Counted from the first letter of the stretch, positions 5,923 to 14,401 are shown. The stretch is 64,000 nt of DNA from Peteryoungia ipomoeae (GCF_004912165.1 NZ_STGV01000004.1:248001-312000); one strand, 5' to 3'. A program made the numbers and translations. The notes: generated from the letters alone by a model not told the origin.

Positions 5923-8637
5923 ATGCGGGATACTATGCAGGATGTTGCCTTTCACGCTCTGTCGGTCACGGATGCGCTTGAGCGTGTTCAGGGAAGTGAA
6001 CAAGGCCTCACGGGGGAAGAAGCCGCCAGTAGGCTGCTCACGCACGGACAGAACCGTCTGCCGCAGGCGGCAAGACGCAGTGCCGTCGTCCGGTTCCTTT
6101 CGCAGTTCAACAATATCCTGATCTACGTCCTCCTTGCCGCAGCGCTGGTGACGTTCCTGCTTGAACATGCGGTTGATGCCGGTGTTATCCTCGCCGTCGT
6201 TCTGGTGAACGCGATCGTCGGGTTCTTGCAGGAGGGACGTGCCGAGGCGGCGATGGACGCGATCAGGGGCATGCTCGCGCTGCGCTCTTCCGTCTTGCGC
6301 AACGGGCAGCGCCGAAGCATCGACGCGACAGACCTTGTGATTGGCGATGTCGTACTTTTCGAAGCGGGAGACAGGATACCCGCCGATCTCAGGATCATGG
6401 AGGCCCATGGCGTCAAGGTATCGGAAGCGGCGCTGACCGGCGAGTCCGTTCCTGTCGACAAGATCGCAGATCCGGTGGCTCGCAATTGTGCAATTGGTGA
6501 TCGGTCATCGATGCTGTTCAGCGGCACGCTCGTTGCGACGGGCAGTGGGCGCGGTCTTGTGGTTGCGACGGGAAGCAGAACGGAGATTGGGCGCATCAGC
6601 GGCCTTCTCTCCGATGTGGTCACACTGACAACGCCGCTGGTGCACCAGATGGACGTGTTTGCCCGCTGGCTGACCCTGTTCATCCTGATCCTCGCAGGTA
6701 TCCTGCTTCTCTATGGCTCCTCGTTCGGAGCCTTGCCTTTCAGCGAATTGTTCATGACGGTGGTCGGGCTTTCGGTCGCTGCCATCCCCGAAGGCCTGCC
6801 CGCCGTCATGACGATCACGCTCGCCGTCGGCGTGCAGGCCATGGCCAAGCGAAACGCCATCGTCAGACGTCTCCCGGCGATTGAGACGCTGGGCTCCGTA
6901 TCGGTAATCTGCACCGACAAGACGGGGACACTGACGCGTAACGAAATGACGGTCGCAACGCTGGTCACCCGTGACCACGTGTTTGCGGTGGACGGAGTGG
7001 GCTATGCACCTGATGGCGCAATCCGGCTGCATGATGCGGATGCCGACAGGCAAGAGCATCGGATCCTGATCGACATGGCGCGGGCATCGGCCCTTTGCAA
7101 CGATGCGATGTTGAGCGTGTCCGGGAACACCTGGCGCGTCGAGGGCGATCCGATGGAGGGTGCCCTGATGGCGCTGGCGGGCAAGATTACGGGTGGTGGG
7201 CCAGATCCGTTTTCCGGAGAGTGGGATCGCCTTGCCACCATTCCCTTCGATGCCGCCCACCGCTACATGGCGGTGCTGCATGAGGAGCGGAATGGTCAAC
7301 GGCTGATCCATGTGAAAGGTGCGCCGGAAGCAGTTCTTGCGCTTTGCAAGGACCAGCGATGTGCAGAAGGGGGTACACGCGACGTCGAGACCGGCTACTG
7401 GGCCGACGAAATCGAAGCGCTTGCTGCCAAGGGCCAGCGGGTCTTGGCATTGGCTGTTCGGAGTGTGCGCGGCAACCACCGGAACCTGTCGGCTGCAGAT
7501 CTTGATGGACACCTGACCTTGCTCGGGCTGGTCGGGTTGATCGATCCGCCGCGTAAAGAGGCGATCGCTGCGGTGGCGGCCTGCCATCGGGCCGGCATTG
7601 GTGTGAAGATGATCACCGGCGACCATGCAGGGACAGCCCGCGCGATTGCGGCCATGATCGGGTTGAAGCACACTGATCGGGTGCTGACGGGGCAGGACAT
7701 CGATCAACTGGATGATCTGCAACTCGAGCATGCCGCCCTCGATGTCGATATCTTCGCGCGCACCTCGCCGGCCCACAAGCTTCGCCTTGTCATTGCCCTG
7801 CAGGCACGTGGATTGACGGTTGCGATGACGGGCGACGGGGTCAATGACGCACCGGCCTTGAAACGCGCCGATGCCGGGATTGCCATGGGGCAGAAGGGGA
7901 GCGAAGCGGCCAAGGAAGCTGCCGAAATCGTTCTGGCGGATGACAACTTCGCGTCGATCGTCGCTGCGGTCTCCGAGGGGCGAACGGTCTATGACAACCT
8001 GAAGAAGGTGATCAGCTGGACCTTGCCAACCAATGCCGGCGAGGCGCTGACCATTGTCGTTGCGCTGTTTGCCGGGCTTTCGCTGCCGATTACAGCCGTT
8101 CAAATCCTCTGGATCAATCTCGTCACCACGATCACCCTCGGTTTCGCGCTGGCCTTTGAACCCTCCGAGGCCGCCACAATGTCGAGACCGCCCCGGCAAC
8201 GCAATGAGCCGCTGCTCGGTGTCGAACTGCTGTGGAACATCGTGCTTGTATCGCTGCTGTTTGCCGCCGCCGTTTTCGGCATTTATTTCTACGCTTTGGG
8301 ACGGGACTACGATCCAGCGCTCGCCCGCACCATGGCCATGAACATGCTGGTCGTGCTAGAGATCTTCCATCTCTTCTTTATCCGGAATTTCTACACCACA
8401 TCGCTGACCTGGCGTGCGGTGCGCGGGACACCGGCAGTCTGGTTCTGCGTTGTCACCGTGACGTTTGCGCAGTTCTCTGTGACCTATCTGCCGTCCCTCC
8501 AGGCCTGGTTCGGGACGCAGCCGGTTCCCTTTGTCGATGGGCTTCTGATTGTTGCACTCGGATGTGTTTTCTTCGCGCTGGTCGAAACGGAAAAACAGAT
8601 CCGGATTGCGCTTCGCCGGTCGCGCAATGTTGCATAA
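5923..8637 (+). CDS. P2-type cation-transporting ATPase (HAD-IC family)
   Basis: A 904-residue P-type ATPase of the calcium-pump-like subfamily, in the inner membrane. Visible landmarks are the actuator TGES at residues 172-175, PEGLP of helix M4 at 289-293, the phosphorylated aspartate in DKTGTLT (D332), and the hinge GDGVND at 637-642. It has a C-terminal bundle of about six membrane helices. M4 Glu290 and the M5 pair N704/E707 match calcium ligands of SERCA. In M6, however, the motif is NLVTT (N732, T736), where SERCA and PacL have NLVTD, so the transported ion is uncertain. The ATG at 5923 has AGGGAG upstream; an in-frame TTG at 5833 would add 30 unlikely residues. It is probably a single-gene unit. 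Confidence 0.9.
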   Translation: MRDTMQDVAFHALSVTDALERVQGSEQGLTGEEAASRLLTHGQNRLPQAARRSAVVRFLSQFNNILIYVLLAAALVTFLLEHAVDAGVILAVVLVNAIVGFLQEGRAEAAMDAIRGMLALRSSVLRNGQRRSIDATDLVIGDVVLFEAGDRIPADLRIMEAHGVKVSEAALTGESVPVDKIADPVARNCAIGDRSSMLFSGTLVATGSGRGLVVATGSRTEIGRISGLLSDVVTLTTPLVHQMDVFARWLTLFILILAGILLLYGSSFGALPFSELFMTVVGLSVAAIPEGLPAVMTITLAVGVQAMAKRNAIVRRLPAIETLGSVSVICTDKTGTLTRNEMTVATLVTRDHVFAVDGVGYAPDGAIRLHDADADRQEHRILIDMARASALCNDAMLSVSGNTWRVEGDPMEGALMALAGKITGGGPDPFSGEWDRLATIPFDAAHRYMAVLHEERNGQRLIHVKGAPEAVLALCKDQRCAEGGTRDVETGYWADEIEALAAKGQRVLALAVRSVRGNHRNLSAADLDGHLTLLGLVGLIDPPRKEAIAAVAACHRAGIGVKMITGDHAGTARAIAAMIGLKHTDRVLTGQDIDQLDDLQLEHAALDVDIFARTSPAHKLRLVIALQARGLTVAMTGDGVNDAPALKRADAGIAMGQKGSEAAKEAAEIVLADDNFASIVAAVSEGRTVYDNLKKVISWTLPTNAGEALTIVVALFAGLSLPITAVQILWINLVTTITLGFALAFEPSEAATMSRPPRQRNEPLLGVELLWNIVLVSLLFAAAVFGIYFYALGRDYDPALARTMAMNMLVVLEIFHLFFIRNFYTTSLTWRAVRGTPAVWFCVVTVTFAQFSVTYLPSLQAWFGTQPVPFVDGLLIVALGCVFFALVETEKQIRIALRRSRNVA

Positions 8638-8791
8638 TCCGGATGCTGGAGGTGAGCTCTTGGCGCATCGCGCCATCATTCTTGAAATTCCGTCACTGCG
8701 TCAGCGCTCTGCATGACAAATCGTCTCGGCATTTGTTATAGTCGTGCCGGATTATTCACGCAGCGCGTGGCTTGACGGACAGGACAAGGTA

Positions 8792-9478
8792 ATGAGCAGC
8801 AAGACGATCGGCATTCTCGTGACCGGGCACTCGCCGGCGGAACTGGCAGATGAGCACGGAAACTATGCCGACATGTTCAAGCGCCTGCTCGGCAAGTTCG
8901 ATTTCTCATTCAAGACCTGGTTCGTCGTCGATGGTTCTTTCCCCGAAAGTCCGCACGAAGCCGATGGTTGGTTGCTGACCGGTTCAAAATTCGGGGTCTA
9001 TGAGGAGCACGCGTGGATCCGCAAGCTGGAGGATTTCATTCGGCAGGTTCATGCGGCCCGCGTGCCGATGGTCGGCATCTGCTTCGGCCATCAGGTCATG
9101 GCGAAGGCGCTGGGTGGACATGTCGAAAAGTTCGAGGGTGGATGGTCGGCCGGGCCTGTGACCTATCGGCGGTCGGATACGGGCGAAGAGCAGGTGCTGC
9201 TCGCCTGGCATCAGGATCAGGTCATCCGTGTGCCGGAGGGCGCAGAGGTCATCGGCAAGACGGATCGATGCGAGAATGCTGTCATCCGCTATGATGACTG
9301 GGGTCTGTCCTATCAGCCGCATCCGGAGTTTTCGCCCGACTTCTTCGAGGGGCTGGCGTCTGCGCGCAGGTCCGCGATTCCCGACAGTCTGTATGATGCG
9401 GTCAAGCGGGTCGATCAGCCGGTTGCCACCGAGCGCGTGGCGACGGAAATCGGCGAGTTCCTGGCGCGCGACCGTTGA
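8792..9478 (+). CDS. Class-I glutamine amidotransferase-like protein
   Basis: A 228-residue single-domain GATase. The nucleophile elbow is GICFGHQ with Cys97, and the His-Glu pair is in HPEF (His177, Glu179), so the glutaminase triad is complete. No synthetase domain is fused. Stand-alone proteins of this kind in proteobacteria include gamma-glutamyl hydrolase-like enzymes and GMP-synthase paralogues; I cannot assign the substrate. The ATG at 8792 is chosen because the family begins just before the IGILVTGHSP strand; the frame is also open to 8744. A 150-base gap separates it from the ATPase. The palindromic element at 9483-9528 follows closely and could terminate it. Confidence 0.85.
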   Translation: MSSKTIGILVTGHSPAELADEHGNYADMFKRLLGKFDFSFKTWFVVDGSFPESPHEADGWLLTGSKFGVYEEHAWIRKLEDFIRQVHAARVPMVGICFGHQVMAKALGGHVEKFEGGWSAGPVTYRRSDTGEEQVLLAWHQDQVIRVPEGAEVIGKTDRCENAVIRYDDWGLSYQPHPEFSPDFFEGLASARRSAIPDSLYDAVKRVDQPVATERVATEIGEFLARDR

Positions 9479-9482
9479 TAGA

Positions 9483-9588
9483 CTTAGAGCATTTCCGGTG
9501 ATCACGGGATCACCGGAAATGCTCTAAGCTTCTGTTTTTCCGCATTATCCGACGCCGAAGCGATCACGCTTCGGCTGGAAATGCTCTA
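9483..9588. repeat. Palindromic intergenic repeat element (rhizobial RIME/REP-like)
   Basis: A perfect 21-base inverted repeat (9483-9503 and 9508-9528) encloses a four-base ACGG loop. A second perfect hairpin, GCCGAAGCG-ATCA-CGCTTCGGC, lies at 9554-9575. The block ends with GGAAATGCTCTA at 9577-9588, a direct copy of part of the first palindrome (9515-9526). AGCATTTCC / GGAAATGCT palindromes of this kind are scattered between genes in rhizobial genomes. Here the block lies between two convergent genes and may also act as a terminator. Its last three bases are the LysR stop codon. Confidence 0.75.
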
Positions 9589-10497
9589 GCGCTCTGGCGC
9601 GGCCTCCCAGCTTTCCTTGATGAAGGCCTCGAAGAAATCCGAGAAGGTCGCGACCCTCAGCGGCAGCTGCTCATACGGTGGATAGTAGAGCGTCAGCCAG
9701 ATTTCCGGGGTGGTCCAGCCGGGGAGGATCTCGAGCAGCCTGCCGGCCCGCATATCCTCCTCGACGATGAAGCGCGGAAGGAGGGCCACGCCCTCGCCGG
9801 CCACGGCCAGTTGGCAGAGGAAATCGCCGTTGTTGATCGAGAAGCGGCCCATGGCTTCGATCGACCTGGCCTGACCCGGACGGCTCAGCTCCCAGGTCTC
9901 CGTCTTCAGCTGATCATTGTAGCTCAGGCATTCGAGATCGGTGAGATCTTCCGGCCTGCTCGGCAGGCCATGGCGCGCGACGAAGTCCGGCGATGCCACC
10001 AGCAGGCGCGGGACCGGCCGGATCTTGCGCCAGATGGTCGACTTGTCCGTCGGCGGACCGGAGATGCGGATCGCAAGGTCATAGCTTTCCTTGACGATGT
10101 CGATGAAGCGATCCGAGAGGTCGATCGCGACGCTGGTGTGCGGGTGGATGATCGAAAACTGCGATAACACCGTGGGCAGCACCTTCATGCCGAGCGACAT
10201 CGGCGCAGACACCCGCAGGGAGCCGACCGTCACCTTCTGCAGATCGCGCGTTTCTTCCGTCGCGCGGACAAGGCCTGCGACGAGCGGTGCGACGCGCGCG
10301 GCATAGGCGGCGCCGGCCGAGGTCAGTGATACCTTGCGTGTCGTCCGCAACAAAAGCTGGACCCCCAATGCCTGCTCCAGCCCCGAGACAGTTCGGGTGA
10401 CCGACGCCGGCGTCATTCCGAGCAGGCGGGCGGCAGTGGTGAAACTCGCCTGGTCTGCGACGGTGAGGAAGGTCCTTATGGCTTCAAGTTCGCCCAT
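9586..10497 (-). CDS. LysR-family transcriptional regulator
   Basis: A 303-residue LysR protein. It has the N-terminal helix-turn-helix (ADQASFTTAARLLGMTPASV, then TRTVSGLEQALG) and a periplasmic-binding-like effector domain from about residue 90. It diverges from the dioxygenase-hydrolase pair across 123 bases carrying two strong palindromes, so control of those genes by quinone or aromatic stress is likely (inferred). The start ATG at 10497 has AAGGGGAA upstream, which lies within one of the palindromes, so the protein may also regulate itself. The stop codon TAG is supplied by the end of the intergenic repeat element, so the repeat forms the 3' boundary of the gene. Confidence 0.88.
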   Translation of the reverse strand: MGELEAIRTFLTVADQASFTTAARLLGMTPASVTRTVSGLEQALGVQLLLRTTRKVSLTSAGAAYAARVAPLVAGLVRATEETRDLQKVTVGSLRVSAPMSLGMKVLPTVLSQFSIIHPHTSVAIDLSDRFIDIVKESYDLAIRISGPPTDKSTIWRKIRPVPRLLVASPDFVARHGLPSRPEDLTDLECLSYNDQLKTETWELSRPGQARSIEAMGRFSINNGDFLCQLAVAGEGVALLPRFIVEEDMRAGRLLEILPGWTTPEIWLTLYYPPYEQLPLRVATFSDFFEAFIKESWEAAPER

Positions 10498-10500
10498 TCG

Positions 10501-10537
10501 ATTATTGTTCCCCTTGCAATAATATGCGTCATATTAT
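10501..10537. promoter_or_regulatory. Divergent operator palindromes between lysR and dioxygenase
   Basis: ATTATTG-N9-CAATAAT occupies 10501-10523 and overlaps ATAATATG-CGT-CATATTAT at 10519-10537. Both have perfect arms and are very AT-rich against the GC-rich background. Their spacing and position just before the lysR start fit a LysR recognition and activation site pair serving both directions. Confidence 0.6.
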
Positions 10538-10620
10538 GCTTATTATCATGGGAGGTGTCAGGGTCCATATTTCCTTCACAGAACAGGACCGGCGTATCTG
10601 CCGGGGAAAGGATCAGAGCC

Positions 10621-11553
10621 ATGCTTACCCAGATCAAAGGCCTGCACCACGTGACCTCGATGGCCGCAGATGCCCAGCAGAACAATGATTTCTTCACAAA
10701 GACGCTCGGTCTTCGGCGCGTGAAGAAAACCGTCAATTTCGACGCTCCCGATGTCTATCACCTCTACTACGGCGACGAAGTCGGCAATGCGGGATCAGTC
10801 ATGACCTATTTTCCCTTCGCCAACATGGGCAAGGGCGGCCGGGGTGCTGGCGAGGTCTCGGAGACCGTATTTTCCGTGCCGAAGGGCACACTCGGCTTCT
10901 GGCAGGAGCGGCTGACAAAGGAGGGGGTGAAGTCCCTCGGTTCCTATTCGCTCTTCGGCGAAGACCGCTTGCGTTTTGCCGGCCCTGACGGCGACGGCTT
11001 TGCGCTGGCCGAAGTCGATGGCGATGCCCGTCTGCCTTATGCCGGTGGCCCCGTTGGCATTTCGGAAGGCATCCACGGGTTCCGCGGCGTGACCATGCGG
11101 TTGCGCGACGAAGGCGCCACCGGCGAACTCCTGAAGTTCATGGGCTACCAGCCCGTCGATACGCAGGACACGTTCGTCCGCTACGCCGTTCCCGGCGGCA
11201 ACGGTGCCGACTACATCGATCTCGAAGTGCTGCCCGGTGCATCGAATGCCCAGCAGGGCGCGGGTTCGGTCCATCACGTTGCTTTCGCCGTCGATGACCG
11301 TGCAGCGCAGCTGGAGGTCCGCAAGGCGCTGATGGATACCGGCTATCAGGTGACACCGGTGATCGATCGCGATTACTTCTGGGCGATCTATTTCCGCACA
11401 CCCGGCGGTGTGCTGTTTGAAATCGCCACAAACGAGCCCGGGTTCAACCGCGACGAGGATACCGCGCATCTGGGCGAGGCGCTGAAGCTGCCCACCCGCT
11501 ACCAGCAGTATCGCGCGCAGATCGAGGCGCATTTGCCGCCGATCCAGGACTAA
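10621..11553 (+). CDS. Ring-cleaving dioxygenase, VOC superfamily (MhqO-like)
   Basis: A 310-residue two-domain vicinal-oxygen-chelate protein. The first domain begins IKGLHHVTSMAADAQQN; the second contains the histidine of SVHHVAFAV and the C-terminal glutamate in GGVLFEIATNEPGF. That His-His-Glu pattern binds the catalytic metal. The architecture matches MhqO/LinE-type hydroquinone dioxygenases. The start ATG at 10621 is 20 bases after AAAGGA. The downstream hydrolase is MhqD-like, and the mhqO-mhqD pairing is known from quinone detoxification operons (family knowledge). The leftward LysR gene is the probable regulator. The exact substrate cannot be read from the sequence. Confidence 0.85.
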   Translation: MLTQIKGLHHVTSMAADAQQNNDFFTKTLGLRRVKKTVNFDAPDVYHLYYGDEVGNAGSVMTYFPFANMGKGGRGAGEVSETVFSVPKGTLGFWQERLTKEGVKSLGSYSLFGEDRLRFAGPDGDGFALAEVDGDARLPYAGGPVGISEGIHGFRGVTMRLRDEGATGELLKFMGYQPVDTQDTFVRYAVPGGNGADYIDLEVLPGASNAQQGAGSVHHVAFAVDDRAAQLEVRKALMDTGYQVTPVIDRDYFWAIYFRTPGGVLFEIATNEPGFNRDEDTAHLGEALKLPTRYQQYRAQIEAHLPPIQD

Positions 11554-11560
11554 CCTTAGG

Positions 11561-11597
11561 GAGGAGACGATGCCATGTGCAAAGGCCTCGTCTCCTC
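11561..11597. other. Intercistronic hairpin between dioxygenase and hydrolase
   Basis: GAGGAGACGA at 11561-11570 is perfectly complementary to TCGTCTCCTC at 11588-11597, with a 17-base loop. The left arm contains a purine-rich ribosome-site-like sequence, and there is no T-run. It is more likely a processing or translation-modulating hairpin than a terminator. Confidence 0.5.
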
Positions 11598-11612
11598 ATG
11601 GAGAACACCATC

Positions 11613-12221
11613 ATGGCACTCGATAGCTACATCCACTTCCATCAGGCCCCGAAAGGTGCCGCGCCAGTAGTCTTTACGTTTCATGGCACCGGCGGAGACG
11701 AGCACCAGTTTCCCGGCTTGGTGAAGCAAATTTTGCCGGAAGCCGGGATCGTTTCACCGCGCGGTGACGTTTCCGAATACGGGGCTGCCCGCTTCTTCAA
11801 GCGAACCGGCGAAGGCGTCTACGACATGGCCGATCTCGCCCAGAGGACGGCGAAGATGGCGGCCTTCATCCGAGCCCATAAGGCGGCGAACCCGGAGCGC
11901 CCGATCTATGGGCTGGGGTATTCGAACGGCGCAAACATTCTGGCATCCGTCCTGTTCGAGGCGCCGGATCTCTTTGACCGGGCGGTGCTGATGCATCCGT
12001 TGATCCCCTTCGATCCGCCGTCACAGCCGGGGCTTGGCGCTCTGTCCGCACTGGTGACGGCCGGACAGCGTGATCCCATCTGCCCCCTGCCGCTGACCGA
12101 GCGGCTGACGGCCTACCTCAAGGCGCAGGGTGCTTCGGTCGAAACCTTTCTGCATCCAGGTGGCCATGAGGTGCAGCAAGGCGAGATCGAGGCGATCGCG
12201 GCGTTTCTGCAGAAGGCCTGA
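11613..12221 (+). CDS. Alpha/beta hydrolase, carboxylesterase/phospholipase family (MhqD-like)
   Basis: A 202-residue serine hydrolase. The oxyanion loop is FHGTGGDEHQF and the nucleophile elbow is GYSNG (Ser104). The acid is Asp154 in GQRDPICP and the base is His185 in HPGGHEV, so the triad is complete. This short carboxylesterase type accompanies ring-cleaving dioxygenases and is called MhqD in Firmicutes. The start is taken at ATG 11613, with GGAG nine bases upstream; in-frame ATG 11598 has no ribosome site. It is likely co-transcribed with the dioxygenase 60 bases upstream. A bidirectional terminator follows directly. Confidence 0.85.
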   Translation: MALDSYIHFHQAPKGAAPVVFTFHGTGGDEHQFPGLVKQILPEAGIVSPRGDVSEYGAARFFKRTGEGVYDMADLAQRTAKMAAFIRAHKAANPERPIYGLGYSNGANILASVLFEAPDLFDRAVLMHPLIPFDPPSQPGLGALSALVTAGQRDPICPLPLTERLTAYLKAQGASVETFLHPGGHEVQQGEIEAIAAFLQKA

Positions 12222-12238
12222 GATGCCCGCGACGCCTG

Positions 12239-12267
12239 GAAGCCCCGCGACCAAGCTGCGGGGCTTC
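12239..12267. terminator. Bidirectional terminator-like hairpin
   Basis: GAAGCCCCGC-N9-GCGGGGCTTC is a perfect 10-base stem between the convergent hydrolase and zinc dehydrogenase genes. There is no long T-run, so strength is uncertain. Confidence 0.6.
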
Positions 12268-12281
12268 TGAATGTCACGGTC

Positions 12282-13298
12282 TCAACCGATCTTGATCAGC
12301 GCCTTGATCAGGCCGGATTTTTCGCGCGCCCAGCGCGGCAAATCCTCGGCGAGGTTCGCCAAGATCGTGCGATGGGTGATCAATTGCTCGATCGGCACAA
12401 GACCCTCGGCGATCGATTGGCGAACATGGTCGAAATCGACACGTGTGGCATTGCGGCTGCCGATCAGCATCATTTCGCGCTTGTGGAATTCGGGATCGGA
12501 GAAGGTGATGTCTTCCTTCACGACGCTGACCAGTACAAGGCTCCCGCCATGGGCGACGAAGCGGAAAGCGCGTTCCATTGAGGCGCGGTAGCCGGTGGCG
12601 TCGTAGACGACGTCAAAGCCGTCGCCCTTCGTCAGTTCGGATACCGCGTCTTCAAGCCGCTCGTCCGCGATCAGCCCGGAAGTGAAGCCGAGGCGATCCG
12701 AGGCCATCGACAGCCGTTCCGGACTGGTATCGAGCAGCGTTACTTCATGTCCCGCGATGCGTGCGAAGATGGCTGTGCCGAGGCCGATCGGGCCAGCGCC
12801 AATGACGAGCGCGCGTGAGCCTGCAGGGGCCATGGAGCGGCGGACGGCATGGGCGCCGATCGCCAGGAATTCGACCGTAGCCGCAGCTTCCGGCGAGAGG
12901 TCGTCGGCGGGGTAAAGATTGGTGGCCGGAACCGTGATCTCCTCGCACATGGCACCGTCTATATGCACGCCAAGCACGCGGATGTTGGTGCAGCAATTGG
13001 GCTTTTCCTTGCGGCAAGCGATGCAGGTGCCACAGGCGATGTAGGGGTTGACGATAACCTTGGTGCCGACCTTCAGATCGACCCCTTCGCCGGCTTCGAT
13101 CACGGTTGCCGAGATCTCGTGGCCCATGACCCTTGGATATTCGAGGAAGGGGTGCTTGCCTTCGAAGATGTGGTAGTCGGTCCCGCAGATGCCGACATGG
13201 CTGACGGCGATGCGGGCCTCGCCGGATCCCGGACGGGTCGGTGGATCGCGTTCCACGATCTCCAGTCGGCCCGGTTCAACACACAATGCGGCCTTCAT
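12282..13298 (-). CDS. Zinc-dependent alcohol/polyol dehydrogenase (MDR family)
   Basis: A 338-residue medium-chain dehydrogenase. The catalytic-zinc region is GICGTDYHIFEGK followed by GHEISATV; the structural-zinc cysteines lie in YIACGTCIACRKEKPNCC. The NAD-binding motif is GAGPIGLGTAIFA near residue 170. Relatives oxidise L-idonate, L-galactonate, threonine or sorbitol. Here it is the last gene after a sugar importer, so it probably oxidises an intermediate of the same pathway, for example a 2-keto-3-deoxy sugar acid or the sugar itself (inference). AAAGGAG precedes the ATG at 13298. A strong terminator lies between it and the permease gene, so expression may depend on read-through. Confidence 0.85.
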   Translation of the reverse strand: MKAALCVEPGRLEIVERDPPTRPGSGEARIAVSHVGICGTDYHIFEGKHPFLEYPRVMGHEISATVIEAGEGVDLKVGTKVIVNPYIACGTCIACRKEKPNCCTNIRVLGVHIDGAMCEEITVPATNLYPADDLSPEAAATVEFLAIGAHAVRRSMAPAGSRALVIGAGPIGLGTAIFARIAGHEVTLLDTSPERLSMASDRLGFTSGLIADERLEDAVSELTKGDGFDVVYDATGYRASMERAFRFVAHGGSLVLVSVVKEDITFSDPEFHKREMMLIGSRNATRVDFDHVRQSIAEGLVPIEQLITHRTILANLAEDLPRWAREKSGLIKALIKIG

Positions 13299-13334
13299 GT
13301 TGGCTCCTTTCGGTGACCCGGCAGGTTTGATGTG

Positions 13335-13364
13335 AAAAAAGGGGACGCCATTCGCGGCGTCCCC
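13335..13364 (-). terminator. Rho-independent terminator after permease gene
   Basis: GGGGACGCC-N6-GGCGTCCCC (13341-13364) is a perfect nine-base stem, followed on the minus strand by six T (13340-13335). It lies between the permease stop and the dehydrogenase start, inside the apparent operon. Confidence 0.8.
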
Positions 13365-13376
13365 AGCTTGGGAGGG

Positions 13377-14348
13377 TTAGCGGCTGCGGCGGCGACGCAG
13401 CTGGTCGAAGTAGACGATGACGATGATCAGGACGCCGGTGATGATGCGCTGCCAGAACGAGTTGACGTTCATCAGATTTGCACCGTTGTTGATCGTCGCC
13501 AGGATGAAGGCGCCGAGCAGCGGTCCGTGAACCGACCCCACCGCGCCAAACAGGCTCGTTCCGCCGATGACCGACGAGGCAATCGCCTGAAGTTCCCAGC
13601 CTTCGGCCTGTGTCGCATTGCCGATGCCGATGCGCGAAGCAAGCAGGATGCCGACAAAGGCTGCGCACGTGGAGGAAAGGATATAGGCGAGGTAGATGGT
13701 GCGATTGACGTTGACGCCCGACAGGCGTGCGGCCTCGCTGTTGGATCCGACCGCGAAGAGATAGCGGCCGAAGCGGCTCAGGTGCAGAAAGACATAGGCC
13801 GGCACCGCGACCACGATGACCATCCAGAAGAGGCTTGGCACACCGAGAAAATCGGCGCGGGCGAAGTTGGTGAAGGCTTCGTTGCTGATCGAAATGGTGG
13901 AGCCGTTGGTGATCAGAAGGCCGATGCCGCGCAGGGAGGTCAGGGTCGCCAGCGTGATGATGAAGGGCGGCAGTCCCATGCGCACGATGCCGAAGGCATG
14001 GAACATGCCGATCGCGACGCCCATCAGGAGCGTGAGGATGATGGCGAGCCAGACCGGGACGCCCGCGGCGAGCAGCCAGGCGATGATGACACTGGCGAAG
14101 CCGACGACGGCGCCGACCGAGAGGTCGATCCCGGCGGTGATGATGACGAAGGTCTGTCCGACGGCCAGAATGGCCGTCATCGCACCCTGACGCAGAAGGT
14201 TGCTGATGTTGTTGGGCGTCCAGAAGCTGTTGGTCGCGAAACCGAGCAAAAGCCAGAGGAAGAGCAGGAGGCCAAGCAATGTCAGGCCGAATAGGATGTT
14301 CATCCCCCGTTTCGGCGCCACTTTGATGTCCGTGGTGTCGGTGCTCAT
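13377..14348 (-). CDS. CUT2 sugar ABC transporter permease (RbsC-like)
   Basis: A 323-residue, highly hydrophobic inner-membrane permease of the ribose/xylose importer family with about eight to ten helices. A typical motif is LAVGQTFVIITAGIDLSVGA, followed later by IASSVIGGTSLFGA, the permease signature facing the ATPase. It works with the ATPase and binding protein encoded upstream in the same operon. The start ATG at 14348 follows GGGAGGACAAAC; the frame continues upstream to 14390 without a better site. The substrate is inferred from neighbours to be L-fucose or a similar deoxy or pentose sugar. Confidence 0.9.
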   Translation of the reverse strand: MSTDTTDIKVAPKRGMNILFGLTLLGLLLFLWLLLGFATNSFWTPNNISNLLRQGAMTAILAVGQTFVIITAGIDLSVGAVVGFASVIIAWLLAAGVPVWLAIILTLLMGVAIGMFHAFGIVRMGLPPFIITLATLTSLRGIGLLITNGSTISISNEAFTNFARADFLGVPSLFWMVIVVAVPAYVFLHLSRFGRYLFAVGSNSEAARLSGVNVNRTIYLAYILSSTCAAFVGILLASRIGIGNATQAEGWELQAIASSVIGGTSLFGAVGSVHGPLLGAFILATINNGANLMNVNSFWQRIITGVLIIVIVYFDQLRRRRSR

Positions 14349-14401
14349 GTTTGTCCTCCCTGTCGTCCCAATCTTTTTAGTTTCGTGCATGCAGGCCGGC
14401 G

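Noticed and set aside
6505..8199. A 564-codon minus-strand frame inside the P-type ATPase gene
   Set aside because: It is a shadow of the ATPase coding strand, rich in His/Arg/Gln with no motif.
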